From NCBI RefSeq assembly GCF_047345145.1, contig NZ_JBLFER010000004.1, forward strand, positions 124,001 through 188,000: a stretch of DNA of 64,000 nucleotides, given 5' to 3'. The notes beneath the pieces are model-generated. The model saw only the letters and a program-made list of their open reading frames with translations, ran no database searches and was not told the DNA's origin. The number at the start of each line of letters is the position of its first letter. Within the stretch, counting starts at the first letter, position 1. The DNA is from Maribacter_C sp047345145 (GTDB lineage Bacteria > Bacteroidota > Bacteroidia > Flavobacteriales > Flavobacteriaceae). Below are positions 1 to 8,066 of the stretch, piece by piece. Made by a program: the position numbers and the translations under genes.

Positions 1-73
1 CTGCTAAAACACGAATCAGCCATTTTTTTAAAAATAAATTATGTCCAAAAGGATTTTGTTTAAATAAGCCCAT
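1..73 (-). CDS. 1-acyl-sn-glycerol-3-phosphate acyltransferase-like protein, N-terminal fragment (cut by window edge)
   Basis: A minus-strand reading frame opens with ATG at 73 and runs off the left edge after 24 codons. It begins MGLFKQNPFGHN and continues with a basic, hydrophobic stretch (LFLKKWLIRVLA). I recall this opening from flavobacterial PlsC-type lysophosphatidic acid acyltransferases, which often sit beside a NUDIX hydrolase gene. The NUDIX gene upstream is on the same strand, 50 nt away, so the two may be co-transcribed. None of the acyltransferase catalytic motifs is inside the window, so the family call rests on the N-terminus and the neighbour only. Confidence 0.5.
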   Translation of the reverse strand, partial: MGLFKQNPFGHNLFLKKWLIRVLA

Positions 74-123
74 ATTTGGTAGTGAGGTGATTTTGAGTGC
101 TGGCAAGGTACAAAATCTGCAAC

Positions 124-765
124 TTATAACACTTGCCTTAGCAACTCTTTGACCTCACTTAACATCATTGCAGTAGCCCCCCAAACTGTATAACCGTTTA
201 ATTTAAAGGCAGGTACGATAATGTTTTTCGCATACGAGGTTGATAGTGTTTGCTCAAAAAGATTTGCATCATTCATAAAATCTGTAAGAGAAACCTCAAC
301 AATTGATTCTACTTCGTCTTCTTGAAGTACAAAAGGAAGTGGTTCATTATAAAGACCTAGATATGGGTGGACTTCAAAATTACTTGGTGGTATGTATACT
401 TTGCTCAGTGATTTAACAACCTTGACACGCTTAATCGGCACACCTACTTCCTCTTGAGTTTCCCGAAGTGCTGTTTCTTTCAAATCGACATCTTGCAATT
501 CTAGTTTTCCACCAGGAAAAGCAATTTGATTTGAATGCACGCCTTTGTATGTTTTTCTTAGGATTAACAACAAATGTGTAATATTCGCATTCTTAGGATA
601 AAATAAGGCTAGTACCCCTGCTTTTTTGGCATTCTTTCGTTGAGGGTTGGCAAGTTCCAATTCCTCAATTCTATCTTTATGAGCCATTTTAAAATGAGCA
701 GCCTCACCCGGTAAGGGTAGATTTTTTATTTTTGAGACTTGTTGTGAAAAAAAAGTATAGTCCAT
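124..765 (-). CDS. NUDIX hydrolase, CoA pyrophosphatase (NudL/YeaB) type
   Basis: The 213-residue product contains the segment SNQIAFPGGK followed by a NUDIX box ending in RETQEEVGV. This arrangement is typical of the UPF0035/NudL subfamily, whose members cleave coenzyme A and its esters into phosphopantetheine and 3',5'-ADP with divalent metal help. The frame stays open further upstream, but I chose the ATG at 765 because homologs begin with a similar short helix before KIKNLPLPGEAAHFKMA. The Glu expected in the first half of the classical NUDIX box is not in the standard place, as is usual for this subfamily. Its start codon overlaps that of the divergent cyclophilin gene by two bases. Confidence 0.85.
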   Translation of the reverse strand: MDYTFFSQQVSKIKNLPLPGEAAHFKMAHKDRIEELELANPQRKNAKKAGVLALFYPKNANITHLLLILRKTYKGVHSNQIAFPGGKLELQDVDLKETALRETQEEVGVPIKRVKVVKSLSKVYIPPSNFEVHPYLGLYNEPLPFVLQEDEVESIVEVSLTDFMNDANLFEQTLSTSYAKNIIVPAFKLNGYTVWGATAMMLSEVKELLRQVL

Positions 766-1486
766 GATGATTCGAAAAATCGCTTTCCTTACAATAATAC
801 TAATATTATTTATACTTGGTTGTAAACAAGAAAACGATAAAAAAACATCCGAAGAACCCTTAAAAGAAATCATTCAAGATTCTTCTAAAACTGCAAAAGC
901 TATTCCAGAAGTAAACGAAGTTATAGCCGAAGAATTCAAACTAAATGAAGAAAATTCCATCCAATTTTTCTTTGATTATCAAAAGGGCCTGAAAGAAAAT
1001 AAGGTGAAGTTAACTACTAGTATGGGCAGCTTTACGGTTCAGCTCTATGACAACGTTCCTTATCACAAGGCTAATTTCATTTACTTAACGCGTAAAGGTT
1101 ATTTTGACGGAACCCAATTTCATCGTATAGTTAAAGACTTCATCATTCAAGGCGGAAATGCAGACGACGACGAGACTGCTGACAAAAGACGAAAATTAGG
1201 AAGGTACTTGTTACCACCCGATACTAGAAAAGGATACAAACACCATCGAGGTACTTTATCAATGCCAAGTAGTGAAATCAACAACCCCCACAAACTCGCT
1301 TCACCTTATGAATTTTTCATAGTTGTGACCAAACCAGGTTCTTATCATCTAGACGGTGGATTCACACCTTTTGGAAAAGTAATTGAGGGAATGGACGTTG
1401 TTGATAAAATCAATAAAGTACAGGTGGGTAAAGGTGATTGGCCTTCAAAGAATGTATATATTGAAAAAGCAGAAGTGATTCAGTAA
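764..1486 (+). CDS. Cyclophilin-type peptidyl-prolyl isomerase lipoprotein
   Basis: The 240-residue protein starts with a lipoprotein signal (hydrophobic run, then LFILGCKQ with Cys20 as the lipid site). A charged linker of about 50 residues follows, then a cyclophilin domain from about residue 78 to the end. Recognisable pieces are VKLTTSMGSFTVQLYD, GYFDGTQFHRIVKDFIIQGG, and the late segments FFIVVTKPGSYHLDGGF and FGKVIEGMDVVDKI. It should catalyse proline isomerisation in periplasmic or outer-membrane proteins. The start may be ATG 764 or the adjacent ATG 767. Either lies against the start of the divergent NUDIX gene, so its promoter must lie inside that coding sequence. Confidence 0.9.
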   Translation: MMIRKIAFLTIILILFILGCKQENDKKTSEEPLKEIIQDSSKTAKAIPEVNEVIAEEFKLNEENSIQFFFDYQKGLKENKVKLTTSMGSFTVQLYDNVPYHKANFIYLTRKGYFDGTQFHRIVKDFIIQGGNADDDETADKRRKLGRYLLPPDTRKGYKHHRGTLSMPSSEINNPHKLASPYEFFIVVTKPGSYHLDGGFTPFGKVIEGMDVVDKINKVQVGKGDWPSKNVYIEKAEVIQ

Positions 1487-1487
1487 G

Positions 1488-1529
1488 CAGTTGGCAGTTG
1501 GCAGTTGGCAGTTGGCAGTTGGCAGTTGG
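1488..1529. repeat. Six tandem copies of CAGTTGG
   Basis: Six perfect head-to-tail copies of the heptamer CAGTTGG start two bases after the cyclophilin stop codon, and the last is followed by CAAAAC. The array lies in a non-coding spacer. Heptamer arrays like this vary in copy number by slippage. I see no coding or terminator function for it. Confidence 0.95.
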
Positions 1530-1597
1530 CAAAACTAAATTTTCAAGTCTCAAATTGATTAACGCTAGCCGATAGAATTTTTATAATCTTATTCGTC

Positions 1598-1700
1598 ATG
1601 CCCCCAAACCCTAAAGGGATGCCAAGACAGTAACACTTTTATGAAATGACCAAAATCAAAGCCCCCAAGTCTCCCTTTAGGGCGAGGGTATACAATCCCT
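1598..1700. repeat. Dispersed intergenic inverted-repeat element, copy A
   Basis: The spacer contains CCCTAAAGGG at 1609-1618 and its reverse complement CCCTTTAGGG at 1673-1682, about 55 nt apart, with further C- and G-rich flanks. A related arrangement, including the downstream phrase TCTCCCTTT...GGGTA-ACAATCC, recurs at 17013-17117, and a weaker relative at 45600-45672. It is non-coding and resembles the REP/MITE-like elements that litter flavobacterial spacers. Confidence 0.6.
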
Positions 1701-1716
1701 AACTCCATTTTAAACT

Positions 1717-2328
1717 TCAATTTTTGGAACGATAAATATTTGGCAAAGCAATCTTAAATTTTACCGCCATCAACCTAGCAATAATCGTCACAAGAATAGC
1801 AGCCACAAAGGCATACTCTGTAATAATGGGCAATTCTCTAAAAAGAAAATAACTTGCAGCACCGAGAATACAGGCCGTAGCATATACTTCTTTTCGGAAA
1901 ATTACAGGGATTTCATTGCAAAGAATATCACGAATTACCCCTCCGAAGCAGGCTGTAATCGTTCCTAAAGCAATGCACATAATAGGTAATAAGTCAGCGG
2001 CAAGTCCTTTTTCGACACCAACCATTGTAAATAATCCAATACCAATAGTATCAAACAAAAAGAGGGTTTTACGCAAATATTTAAGTTTGTTTACAAAAAG
2101 AACTGCAAAAATGACCGCTCCAAGCACAACCAAAATATAGGTGTAATCACGCATCCAGACTACTGGAGTATTTCCGATAAGAATATCTCTTAACGTTCCT
2201 CCTCCAATAGCAGTTACAAAAGCTATAATGAAAACCCCAAACATATCGAGTTTCTTCTCCATAGCAATTAACACCCCAGAAATTGAAAAGGCAATCGTTC
2301 CTAAAATATCAATAATTAGGTAGAACAT
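1717..2328 (-). CDS. Trimeric intracellular cation channel (TRIC/UPF0126) family membrane protein
   Basis: The 203-residue protein is almost entirely hydrophobic, with about seven predicted membrane spans. It carries the two family-typical glycine/arginine motifs in duplicated halves: AIGGGTLRDILIG near residue 42 and CFGGVIRDILCNE near residue 130. Bacterial TRIC homologs are homotrimeric cation channels of the inner membrane, and the related YicG has been linked to glycine uptake. The gene begins 3 nt after the stop of the RDD gene on the same strand, so the two are probably one transcript. Confidence 0.88.
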   Translation of the reverse strand: MFYLIIDILGTIAFSISGVLIAMEKKLDMFGVFIIAFVTAIGGGTLRDILIGNTPVVWMRDYTYILVVLGAVIFAVLFVNKLKYLRKTLFLFDTIGIGLFTMVGVEKGLAADLLPIMCIALGTITACFGGVIRDILCNEIPVIFRKEVYATACILGAASYFLFRELPIITEYAFVAAILVTIIARLMAVKFKIALPNIYRSKN

Positions 2329-2331
2329 GCA

Positions 2332-3048
2332 CTAGAGTTGTTGTGTGTAAAAACTGTAATCATCAATAACGATACTTACAAAGTCAATAGGTTTTAATTC
2401 GGTTTGAATACCGGTCACCTTTTTGATTCGCTCACTTAATGATAGAATGATATTATGATCTCCATTACGTTTTGCAGAGGCATATAATTCTTTTATGGTT
2501 TGCATTTCACGATCTTTAAAAATCGTCACTTGTGGAAAACTAGGTGAATAACCTTCAGGTAATTCTTGTAACAAAGTGTCCTTTACAGAAACTCTTTTCT
2601 TCTCACTAATTACTGTGGTCCCTGCGGCTATATCTCCAACACGTTGTCCTTTTCCTCTTAACAATATGGTGAGTACTGCAACACCTCCCGACGATAGAGA
2701 AATATCAAGTATCCGCAGCACCCAACGCACGAAATAGTTTGAAAAATTGGGTTTAGAACCATCTATTTTCACAACACGAATTTGCATTAGGCTTTTACCT
2801 ACAGTTTTACCATTCATAAAAGTTTCAAGCAGTAATGGATAGAGAAATGCCGGTAGATTCATTACCAAATAGAGTGCCCACATGTCTGCCATTTCGAAAT
2901 TCATGGAGACTAAAAGTAAGATGACAAGGAAGATATACACTCCTGTTATTAAACCATCAATTATATATGCCAAGATACGTTCTCCAAGATGCGCGGTATT
3001 TTGGCTAATACTTATATTTTGAGCAGTTTCAATTTGAAATTGTTCCAT
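2332..3048 (-). CDS. RDD family membrane protein
   Basis: The 238-residue protein has an N-terminal RDD domain of about 150 residues: LGERILAYIIDGLITG in the first membrane span, then NGKTVGKSLMQIRVV and WVLRILD before the last span. A soluble tail of about 80 residues follows. RDD proteins are small inner-membrane proteins with possible transport roles, and their substrate is rarely known. In Bacteroidota an RDD gene often stands divergently beside a SpoIIM/DUF4129/MoxR/DUF58 operon, as here. The 193-nt spacer to that operon should hold both promoters. Confidence 0.88.
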   Translation of the reverse strand: MEQFQIETAQNISISQNTAHLGERILAYIIDGLITGVYIFLVILLLVSMNFEMADMWALYLVMNLPAFLYPLLLETFMNGKTVGKSLMQIRVVKIDGSKPNFSNYFVRWVLRILDISLSSGGVAVLTILLRGKGQRVGDIAAGTTVISEKKRVSVKDTLLQELPEGYSPSFPQVTIFKDREMQTIKELYASAKRNGDHNIILSLSERIKKVTGIQTELKPIDFVSIVIDDYSFYTQQL

Positions 3049-3241
3049 ATTATTAGTTTCTTTGAGTGTAGGAACACATTTCTTTATTCAGCGAATTGTC
3101 TTTCATTTTTAATTTAAGTTTATTCTTTATGTAGTGTTTTCATAAACCTTTTCTCTAAATTCCGTACAACACTACAACAAAAATAGATAATATTAGTTCT
3201 TACAACACAAGTCTAACCAACCTCTTAATCCCCAATCATTA

Positions 3242-4201
3242 ATGCGAGAAGCCGCATTCGTAAAAAAAAATAAAGATAAATGGGCCGTCTTTGAAAACGC
3301 ACTATCGAAGAAAACGGAGATTGCGCCTGATGTATTGTCTGATCTGTATATTGAAATTACAGATCACCTCAGTTATGCGAAAACATTTTACTCGGGTAGC
3401 AATACTGAATTTTATTTAAACGGACTTGCATCTCAGGCTCACGGACAGATATATAAGACTAAAAAAGAGTCAAAAAACCGTATCATCAGTTTCTGGAAAA
3501 CTGAGTTTCCAACCATGTTCTATTATCATAGACGTGAATTTCTAATTGCTTTTTTAGTATTTGCTTTTTTTACGGCAGTTGGTGCATTTTCCGCAGCCAA
3601 TGAGGGTGATTTTGTAAGGTCCATTTTGGGTGATGGTTATGTAAATATGACCCTTGAAAATATTGCAAACAAAGACCCCATGGCCGTTTATAAAAAACAA
3701 GGGGAGTTCAATATGTTCTTAGGCATTACCATCAATAACATCACCGTGGCATTGTATGCTTTTGCTTACGGAATTTTATTGGGAATAGGCACCTTATACA
3801 TCATGCTAAGAAATGGCATTATGTTGGGTAGTTTTCAATATTTCTTTTTTGATAAGGGATTAGGGTGGGAATCTGTCCGTACCATTTGGATTCACGGCAC
3901 CATCGAAATATCAGTCATTATTATTGCTGGCTGTGCAGGACTGGTTCTAGCCAACGGAATGCTATTTCCAGGAACCTACACTAGACTTGAATCATTTAAA
4001 AGAGGCGTGATCAATGGTTTAAAAATCATGTTAAGCACCGTGCCCTTTTTTATAATTGCTGGTTTTCTTGAGGGTTTTGTCACCCGCCATACTGAAATGC
4101 CTGATTGGCTAGCTATCTTTATCATTTTTTCTTCACTTGCATTAATTGTATTTTATTATATCATTTATCCATACCAACTTCATAAAAAAACCACAGAATG
4201 A
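3242..4201 (+). CDS. Stage II sporulation protein M (SpoIIM/DUF95)-like integral membrane protein
   Basis: The 319-residue protein has a cytoplasmic N-terminal region of about 95 residues beginning MREAAFVKKNKDKW, then five or six membrane spans. Its core includes NNITVALYAFAYGILLGIGT and WIHGTIEISVIIIAG, which are characteristic of SpoIIM-like proteins. In spore formers SpoIIM belongs to an engulfment complex. In non-sporulating Bacteroidota the family is found in MoxR/DUF58 clusters and its role is unknown. This is the first gene of a six-gene operon, and its stop overlaps the next start in ATGA (4198-4201). Confidence 0.88.
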   Translation: MREAAFVKKNKDKWAVFENALSKKTEIAPDVLSDLYIEITDHLSYAKTFYSGSNTEFYLNGLASQAHGQIYKTKKESKNRIISFWKTEFPTMFYYHRREFLIAFLVFAFFTAVGAFSAANEGDFVRSILGDGYVNMTLENIANKDPMAVYKKQGEFNMFLGITINNITVALYAFAYGILLGIGTLYIMLRNGIMLGSFQYFFFDKGLGWESVRTIWIHGTIEISVIIIAGCAGLVLANGMLFPGTYTRLESFKRGVINGLKIMLSTVPFFIIAGFLEGFVTRHTEMPDWLAIFIIFSSLALIVFYYIIYPYQLHKKTTE

Positions 4202-5094
4202 ACGAGTATATAGAGTTTAAAAAAAAGCGCGAATTAGGTGATGTTTTGTCCGACACTTTTGCTTTTGTTAGAAATCAGTTCAAACCATTTTTCAATACCT
4301 TCTTTAAAATTGTTGGGCCGTATCTTTTAGTCATGATGATTTCCTTAGCGCTCTACATGTATTTTGCGGGAAATAGTTTCAATAGTATATTGGCTGGTGC
4401 TGGTGCTGGTTCCGGTCTAGAAGCTGCCAATTTTGCCACAATGTTCATTGTGGCAATACTATACCTTGTTTCTTTAGTTACGGTTTATGTGATGTCACAA
4501 TCAACAGTATTGCATTATATAAAGTCATATGCGAATGGAAAAGGAGAGACAAATTTCGATGAAATCAAATCAGATGTTTACAAAAGATTCGGAAGTTTTC
4601 TAGGTCTTGGTTTTTTGGTAGGTATATCCGTTATGGTAGGTATAATGGTTTGTTGTATTCCTGGAGTATATCTATGGGTGCCACTTTCTCTTTCATTTAG
4701 TGTTTTAGTATTCGATCAAATGGGTGCCACTGAATCTTACGGTCATAGTTTTAAGCTGGTGAAAGATGAATGGTTCATCACTTTTGCCACCCTTCTAGTT
4801 ATGGTCATTATTGTTGGTATTGCAAGCTATGCCTTTTCAATTCCGGCGGCAATTTATCAATATGCAAAAATGGGTATTCTATCTGGTGAAGTAGATGCAG
4901 AAAGTATGGGGGGACTTTTCCAAGATCCGATATATCTATTTCTGAATATGGTAGGTGCCTTAGCACAATTCCTATTAAACCTATTTTCAGTAATAGCAGG
5001 TGCCCTAATCTATTTTAATCTGAATGAGAGAAAGAACTTTACCGGAACTTACGAACGCATCCAAGGTTTAGGAGAAAATACTGATCGGTTATAA
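4198..5094 (+). CDS. Multi-pass membrane protein of the SpoIIM/MoxR cluster (GPDPase membrane-domain-like)
   Basis: The 298-residue protein opens with a polar stretch (FKKKRELGDVLSDTFAF), then has about six hydrophobic segments, a CCIPGVYLWVPLSLSF turn and a conserved-looking SFKLVKDEW loop near residue 185. This layout matches the membrane domain seen in some glycerophosphodiester phosphodiesterases and in stand-alone Bacteroidota proteins. No enzymatic domain is present, so no phosphodiesterase activity is implied. It overlaps both neighbours by 4 nt and 1 nt, so translation is probably coupled. Confidence 0.65.
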   Translation: MNEYIEFKKKRELGDVLSDTFAFVRNQFKPFFNTFFKIVGPYLLVMMISLALYMYFAGNSFNSILAGAGAGSGLEAANFATMFIVAILYLVSLVTVYVMSQSTVLHYIKSYANGKGETNFDEIKSDVYKRFGSFLGLGFLVGISVMVGIMVCCIPGVYLWVPLSLSFSVLVFDQMGATESYGHSFKLVKDEWFITFATLLVMVIIVGIASYAFSIPAAIYQYAKMGILSGEVDAESMGGLFQDPIYLFLNMVGALAQFLLNLFSVIAGALIYFNLNERKNFTGTYERIQGLGENTDRL

Positions 5095-5831
5095 TGCAGA
5101 AATTCTTTTTCTTCCTTTCATTTCTGATATTAAGTCTGCCTTCCCTTTTGGGCCAGCAAGATTCAACTAAAGTGCAGTACGATGATACTAAGCTTCAGGT
5201 ATTAGAAATTAATGAAGAAGATACTCGCAAATATGAAAACGATCCTAAGTTTGATTATGAAATTGTAGAAAATAACCCCACTTGGTGGGATGATTTTAAA
5301 ACATGGGTAGGAAATCTTTTTCTGCGCTTATTTGAATGGATTTTCGGTGTAGAAGAAGCAGTCGGAGTTTTAGCCGCTTTCTTGAGAGTCGTGCCCTATC
5401 TCCTATTGATATTGCTTCTTTTTGTGCTCATTCGGTTTTTTCTGAATGTCAACGCAAGTAGTCCTAGCGGTAAGCATCAAGCTAAGGCATTTGTTGGTTT
5501 ATCAGAAGAAGAACAGATTATTAAGCATGAAGATATTCAGGTTTTAATTCAAAAAGCACTCGCCGATAAAAATTATCGATTGGCCATTCGATATTCTTTT
5601 CTTTACAGTTTAAAATTGATGAGTGATAAAGAGCTTATCGATTGGCAAATACAAAAAACAAATCACGACTATTTAGCAGAGATCAAAAAACCAGATTTAC
5701 AAAAGTCCTTTTCTAAAATAAAGCGTATCTACGATTACACCTGGTATGGAGATTTCGCCATTGATGAAGCGAAATATCAAAAAGCCGAAACCGTTTTTTT
5801 ACAACAACAAAAAATGGTGAAGAATGGGTAA
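5094..5831 (+). CDS. DUF4129 domain-containing membrane protein
   Basis: The 245-residue protein has a cleavable-looking signal (LILSLPSLLGQQ), an extracytoplasmic segment of about 75 residues, a transmembrane helix near residues 95-115 and a C-terminal DUF4129 domain. That domain shows the typical ALADKNYRLAIRYSFLYSL and YDYTWYGDFAID elements. DUF4129 proteins accompany transglutaminase-like, DUF58 and MoxR proteins in many bacteria, and their biochemical role is unknown. It overlaps the upstream gene by one base and the downstream gene by 8 nt. Confidence 0.85.
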   Translation: MQKFFFFLSFLILSLPSLLGQQDSTKVQYDDTKLQVLEINEEDTRKYENDPKFDYEIVENNPTWWDDFKTWVGNLFLRLFEWIFGVEEAVGVLAAFLRVVPYLLLILLLFVLIRFFLNVNASSPSGKHQAKAFVGLSEEEQIIKHEDIQVLIQKALADKNYRLAIRYSFLYSLKLMSDKELIDWQIQKTNHDYLAEIKKPDLQKSFSKIKRIYDYTWYGDFAIDEAKYQKAETVFLQQQKMVKNG

Positions 5832-7038
5832 AAAAACCAATATATATATTGTAATCGCTGTTATTACTGTTTTAGCATTAATGGTTTTACAGTATAATAA
5901 ACCTAAAGAACTCAATTGGTTTCCCTCGTATGTTTCACAACATAAAATTCCATTTGGCACTTTTGTACTTCATGAATTACTAGATGAAAAATTTGATGCT
6001 ATTCAAGACGTACAAGTACCCCCCTTTGAATTTTTGAATGCTAATTTTGAAGCCGAGGGCACTTACTTTTTGGTAAACGAAAATATCAAATTCGGAGGTC
6101 CTGAATTAGAAAAATTATTAGATTGGACTTCGGAAGGAAACACCTTATTTATAGCATCAACCTCTTTTGAAGAAGACCTATTAGATACACTCGGACTTAG
6201 CACCTCAGGTTTATTTGCAGGCTTCGGGGAGGCGCAAAAACAAATTCACAAACTAGTTAATCCTAATTTAAAACCAGATACCGCCTATCCGTTTGATAAG
6301 GATACCTATTCAAACTTTTTTGAAACTATTGACACGCTAAATACAAAGGTGCTAGGTATTGTTAATAATTATGAGGATTCTCTAGCGCTAGAGAAAAAGC
6401 ATTTCAATGCCATCCGCCAAGGTTTTGGTGATGGAAAAATCATTTTGTCGACGTTTCCGAAAGCATTCACAAATTACTTTATCCTAAAAGATAATAATAG
6501 AAATTATACAGCAGGACTGCTTTCCTACATAGACAATTCCAAGCCTGTTTATATAGACAATCATTATAAAGCAGGGAAGAAATTCTATACATCACCAATG
6601 TATATATTTCTGAATACCAAGGAATTTAAATGGGCCTATTATCTCGTACTCATCGGAGCTCTGATTTATGTAATTTTTGAAGGAAAGCGAAAACAAAGAG
6701 CTATTCCCGTAGTTGTTCCCTTAAAAAATCAAACCCTTGCCTTCACACGTACTATTGCAAATATGTATTATGAAAAAGGGCAGCAAAAGGCGATTTCAGG
6801 ACATAAGATAGATCAGTTTCTAGAGTACATACGTTCTCATTTTTATATACAAACCATTCATCGCGAAGAAGAATTTTATCAAAACTTAGCCTCTAGAAGT
6901 TCGCATTCTTCCGATGAAATAAAACAGTTATTTGACTTCTTAAAAAAACTGGGGAATCAAACTGAAGTAACTGATTCTGATCTAACAAAACTTAATAGTT
7001 CAATTGAAAAATTTAAACATAAAGCCAATGGAAAATAA
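5824..7038 (+). CDS. DUF4350 domain-containing protein
   Basis: The 404-residue protein has an N-terminal membrane anchor (residues 6-22) and an extracytoplasmic DUF4350 region. In that region GTYFLVNENIKF and the strand/turn GNTLFIASTSFEEDLLD resemble a flavodoxin/GATase-like fold. A second transmembrane helix lies near residues 270-288 (FKWAYYLVLIGALIYVIFEG), followed by a cytoplasmic tail of about 115 residues. The family is unstudied but regularly encoded between DUF4129 and MoxR genes. It overlaps DUF4129 by 8 nt and MoxR by 11 nt, so the operon structure is very tight. Confidence 0.82.
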   Translation: MGKKTNIYIVIAVITVLALMVLQYNKPKELNWFPSYVSQHKIPFGTFVLHELLDEKFDAIQDVQVPPFEFLNANFEAEGTYFLVNENIKFGGPELEKLLDWTSEGNTLFIASTSFEEDLLDTLGLSTSGLFAGFGEAQKQIHKLVNPNLKPDTAYPFDKDTYSNFFETIDTLNTKVLGIVNNYEDSLALEKKHFNAIRQGFGDGKIILSTFPKAFTNYFILKDNNRNYTAGLLSYIDNSKPVYIDNHYKAGKKFYTSPMYIFLNTKEFKWAYYLVLIGALIYVIFEGKRKQRAIPVVVPLKNQTLAFTRTIANMYYEKGQQKAISGHKIDQFLEYIRSHFYIQTIHREEEFYQNLASRSSHSSDEIKQLFDFLKKLGNQTEVTDSDLTKLNSSIEKFKHKANGK

Positions 7039-8062
7039 TGACCAAAATATGGGCGAGCAAATCCCTGAAGGGAAAGAAGAAAACGTCAATAACCTGAGTT
7101 TCGATAATCGCATTCCTTTAGAAGATTTAAAAAATGCAGTAGAAGCTGTAAAAGCCGAACTTGCTAAAGTCATCATTGGCCAGCAAAATTTCATTGAGTT
7201 ACTAATCGTCTCCCTTTTAGTTGACGGTCATGTGCTTATTGAAGGTGTACCTGGTATCGCGAAGACTATTACTGCCAAATTGTTCGCAAAAACCTTAAAA
7301 ACGGATTTCAGTAGGATTCAGTTCACGCCTGATTTAATGCCAAGTGATATACTAGGAACTTCGATTTTCAATGTAAAATCTTCAGAGTTTGAGTTCAAAA
7401 AAGGGCCTATCTTTTCTAATATTATACTCATAGATGAAATCAATCGAGCTCCAGCAAAAACCCAAGCTGCCATGTTTGAAACCATGGAAGAACGCCAAGT
7501 AACAATGGATGGCATCACCTACCCCATGGATGAACCCTTTATAGTACTTGCAACGCAAAATCCGATAGAGCAAGAAGGTACATATGCGCTTCCTGAAGCT
7601 CAGCTTGACCGTTTTTTATTCAAAATTAAAGTGGACTATCCTTCGCTTGACGAAGAAGTGAAAATTATTCAAACCCATCACGAACGCAAAGGATCAAAGG
7701 CGCAAACACTTATAAAAGACGTTTTGACTCCGAAGCAATTAATCGATTTCAAATCGAAGATTCAAGATGTTATAGTTGAAGAGAAAATCATCAAGTATAT
7801 CGCTGATATTATTACAAAGACGAGAAATCATCCACACCTCTATTTGGGTGGTTCGCCACGAGCATCAATTGCTACCTTAAATGCATCTAAAGCTTTTGCC
7901 GCTATTAATGGCAGAGACTTTGTGGTACCCGAAGATATTAAAAGAGCCTTGGTTCCTGTACTGAATCACAGAGTCATTTTAACCCCTGAGCGTGAGATGG
8001 AAGGTATGACTTCTGAAAGTGTAATAAACATGATTATAGAATCTGTCGAAATACCAAGATAA
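7028..8062 (+). CDS. MoxR family AAA+ ATPase
   Basis: The 344-residue protein carries a Walker A motif GVPGIAKT near residues 73-80, a Walker B motif IILIDEINR near 133-141, the MoxR signature FTPDLMPSDILGTS and a sensor segment ATQNPIEQEGTYALPEAQLD. MoxR ATPases act as chaperones that mature or activate partner proteins, often with von Willebrand-type or DUF58 proteins. I start at ATG 7028 because the longer frame would add eight residues read through the end of DUF4350. It is followed after 4 nt by the DUF58 gene, its usual partner. Confidence 0.93.
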   Translation: MENNDQNMGEQIPEGKEENVNNLSFDNRIPLEDLKNAVEAVKAELAKVIIGQQNFIELLIVSLLVDGHVLIEGVPGIAKTITAKLFAKTLKTDFSRIQFTPDLMPSDILGTSIFNVKSSEFEFKKGPIFSNIILIDEINRAPAKTQAAMFETMEERQVTMDGITYPMDEPFIVLATQNPIEQEGTYALPEAQLDRFLFKIKVDYPSLDEEVKIIQTHHERKGSKAQTLIKDVLTPKQLIDFKSKIQDVIVEEKIIKYIADIITKTRNHPHLYLGGSPRASIATLNASKAFAAINGRDFVVPEDIKRALVPVLNHRVILTPEREMEGMTSESVINMIIESVEIPR

Positions 8063-8066
8063 GCGA

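Noticed and set aside
124..873. Longer NUDIX frame starting at 873
   Set aside because: It would read antisense through the first 100 nt of the cyclophilin gene and adds residues not expected for the family.
1488..1529. CRISPR array at the CAGTTGG repeats
   Set aside because: Units are 7 nt with no spacers, so this is a simple tandem repeat.
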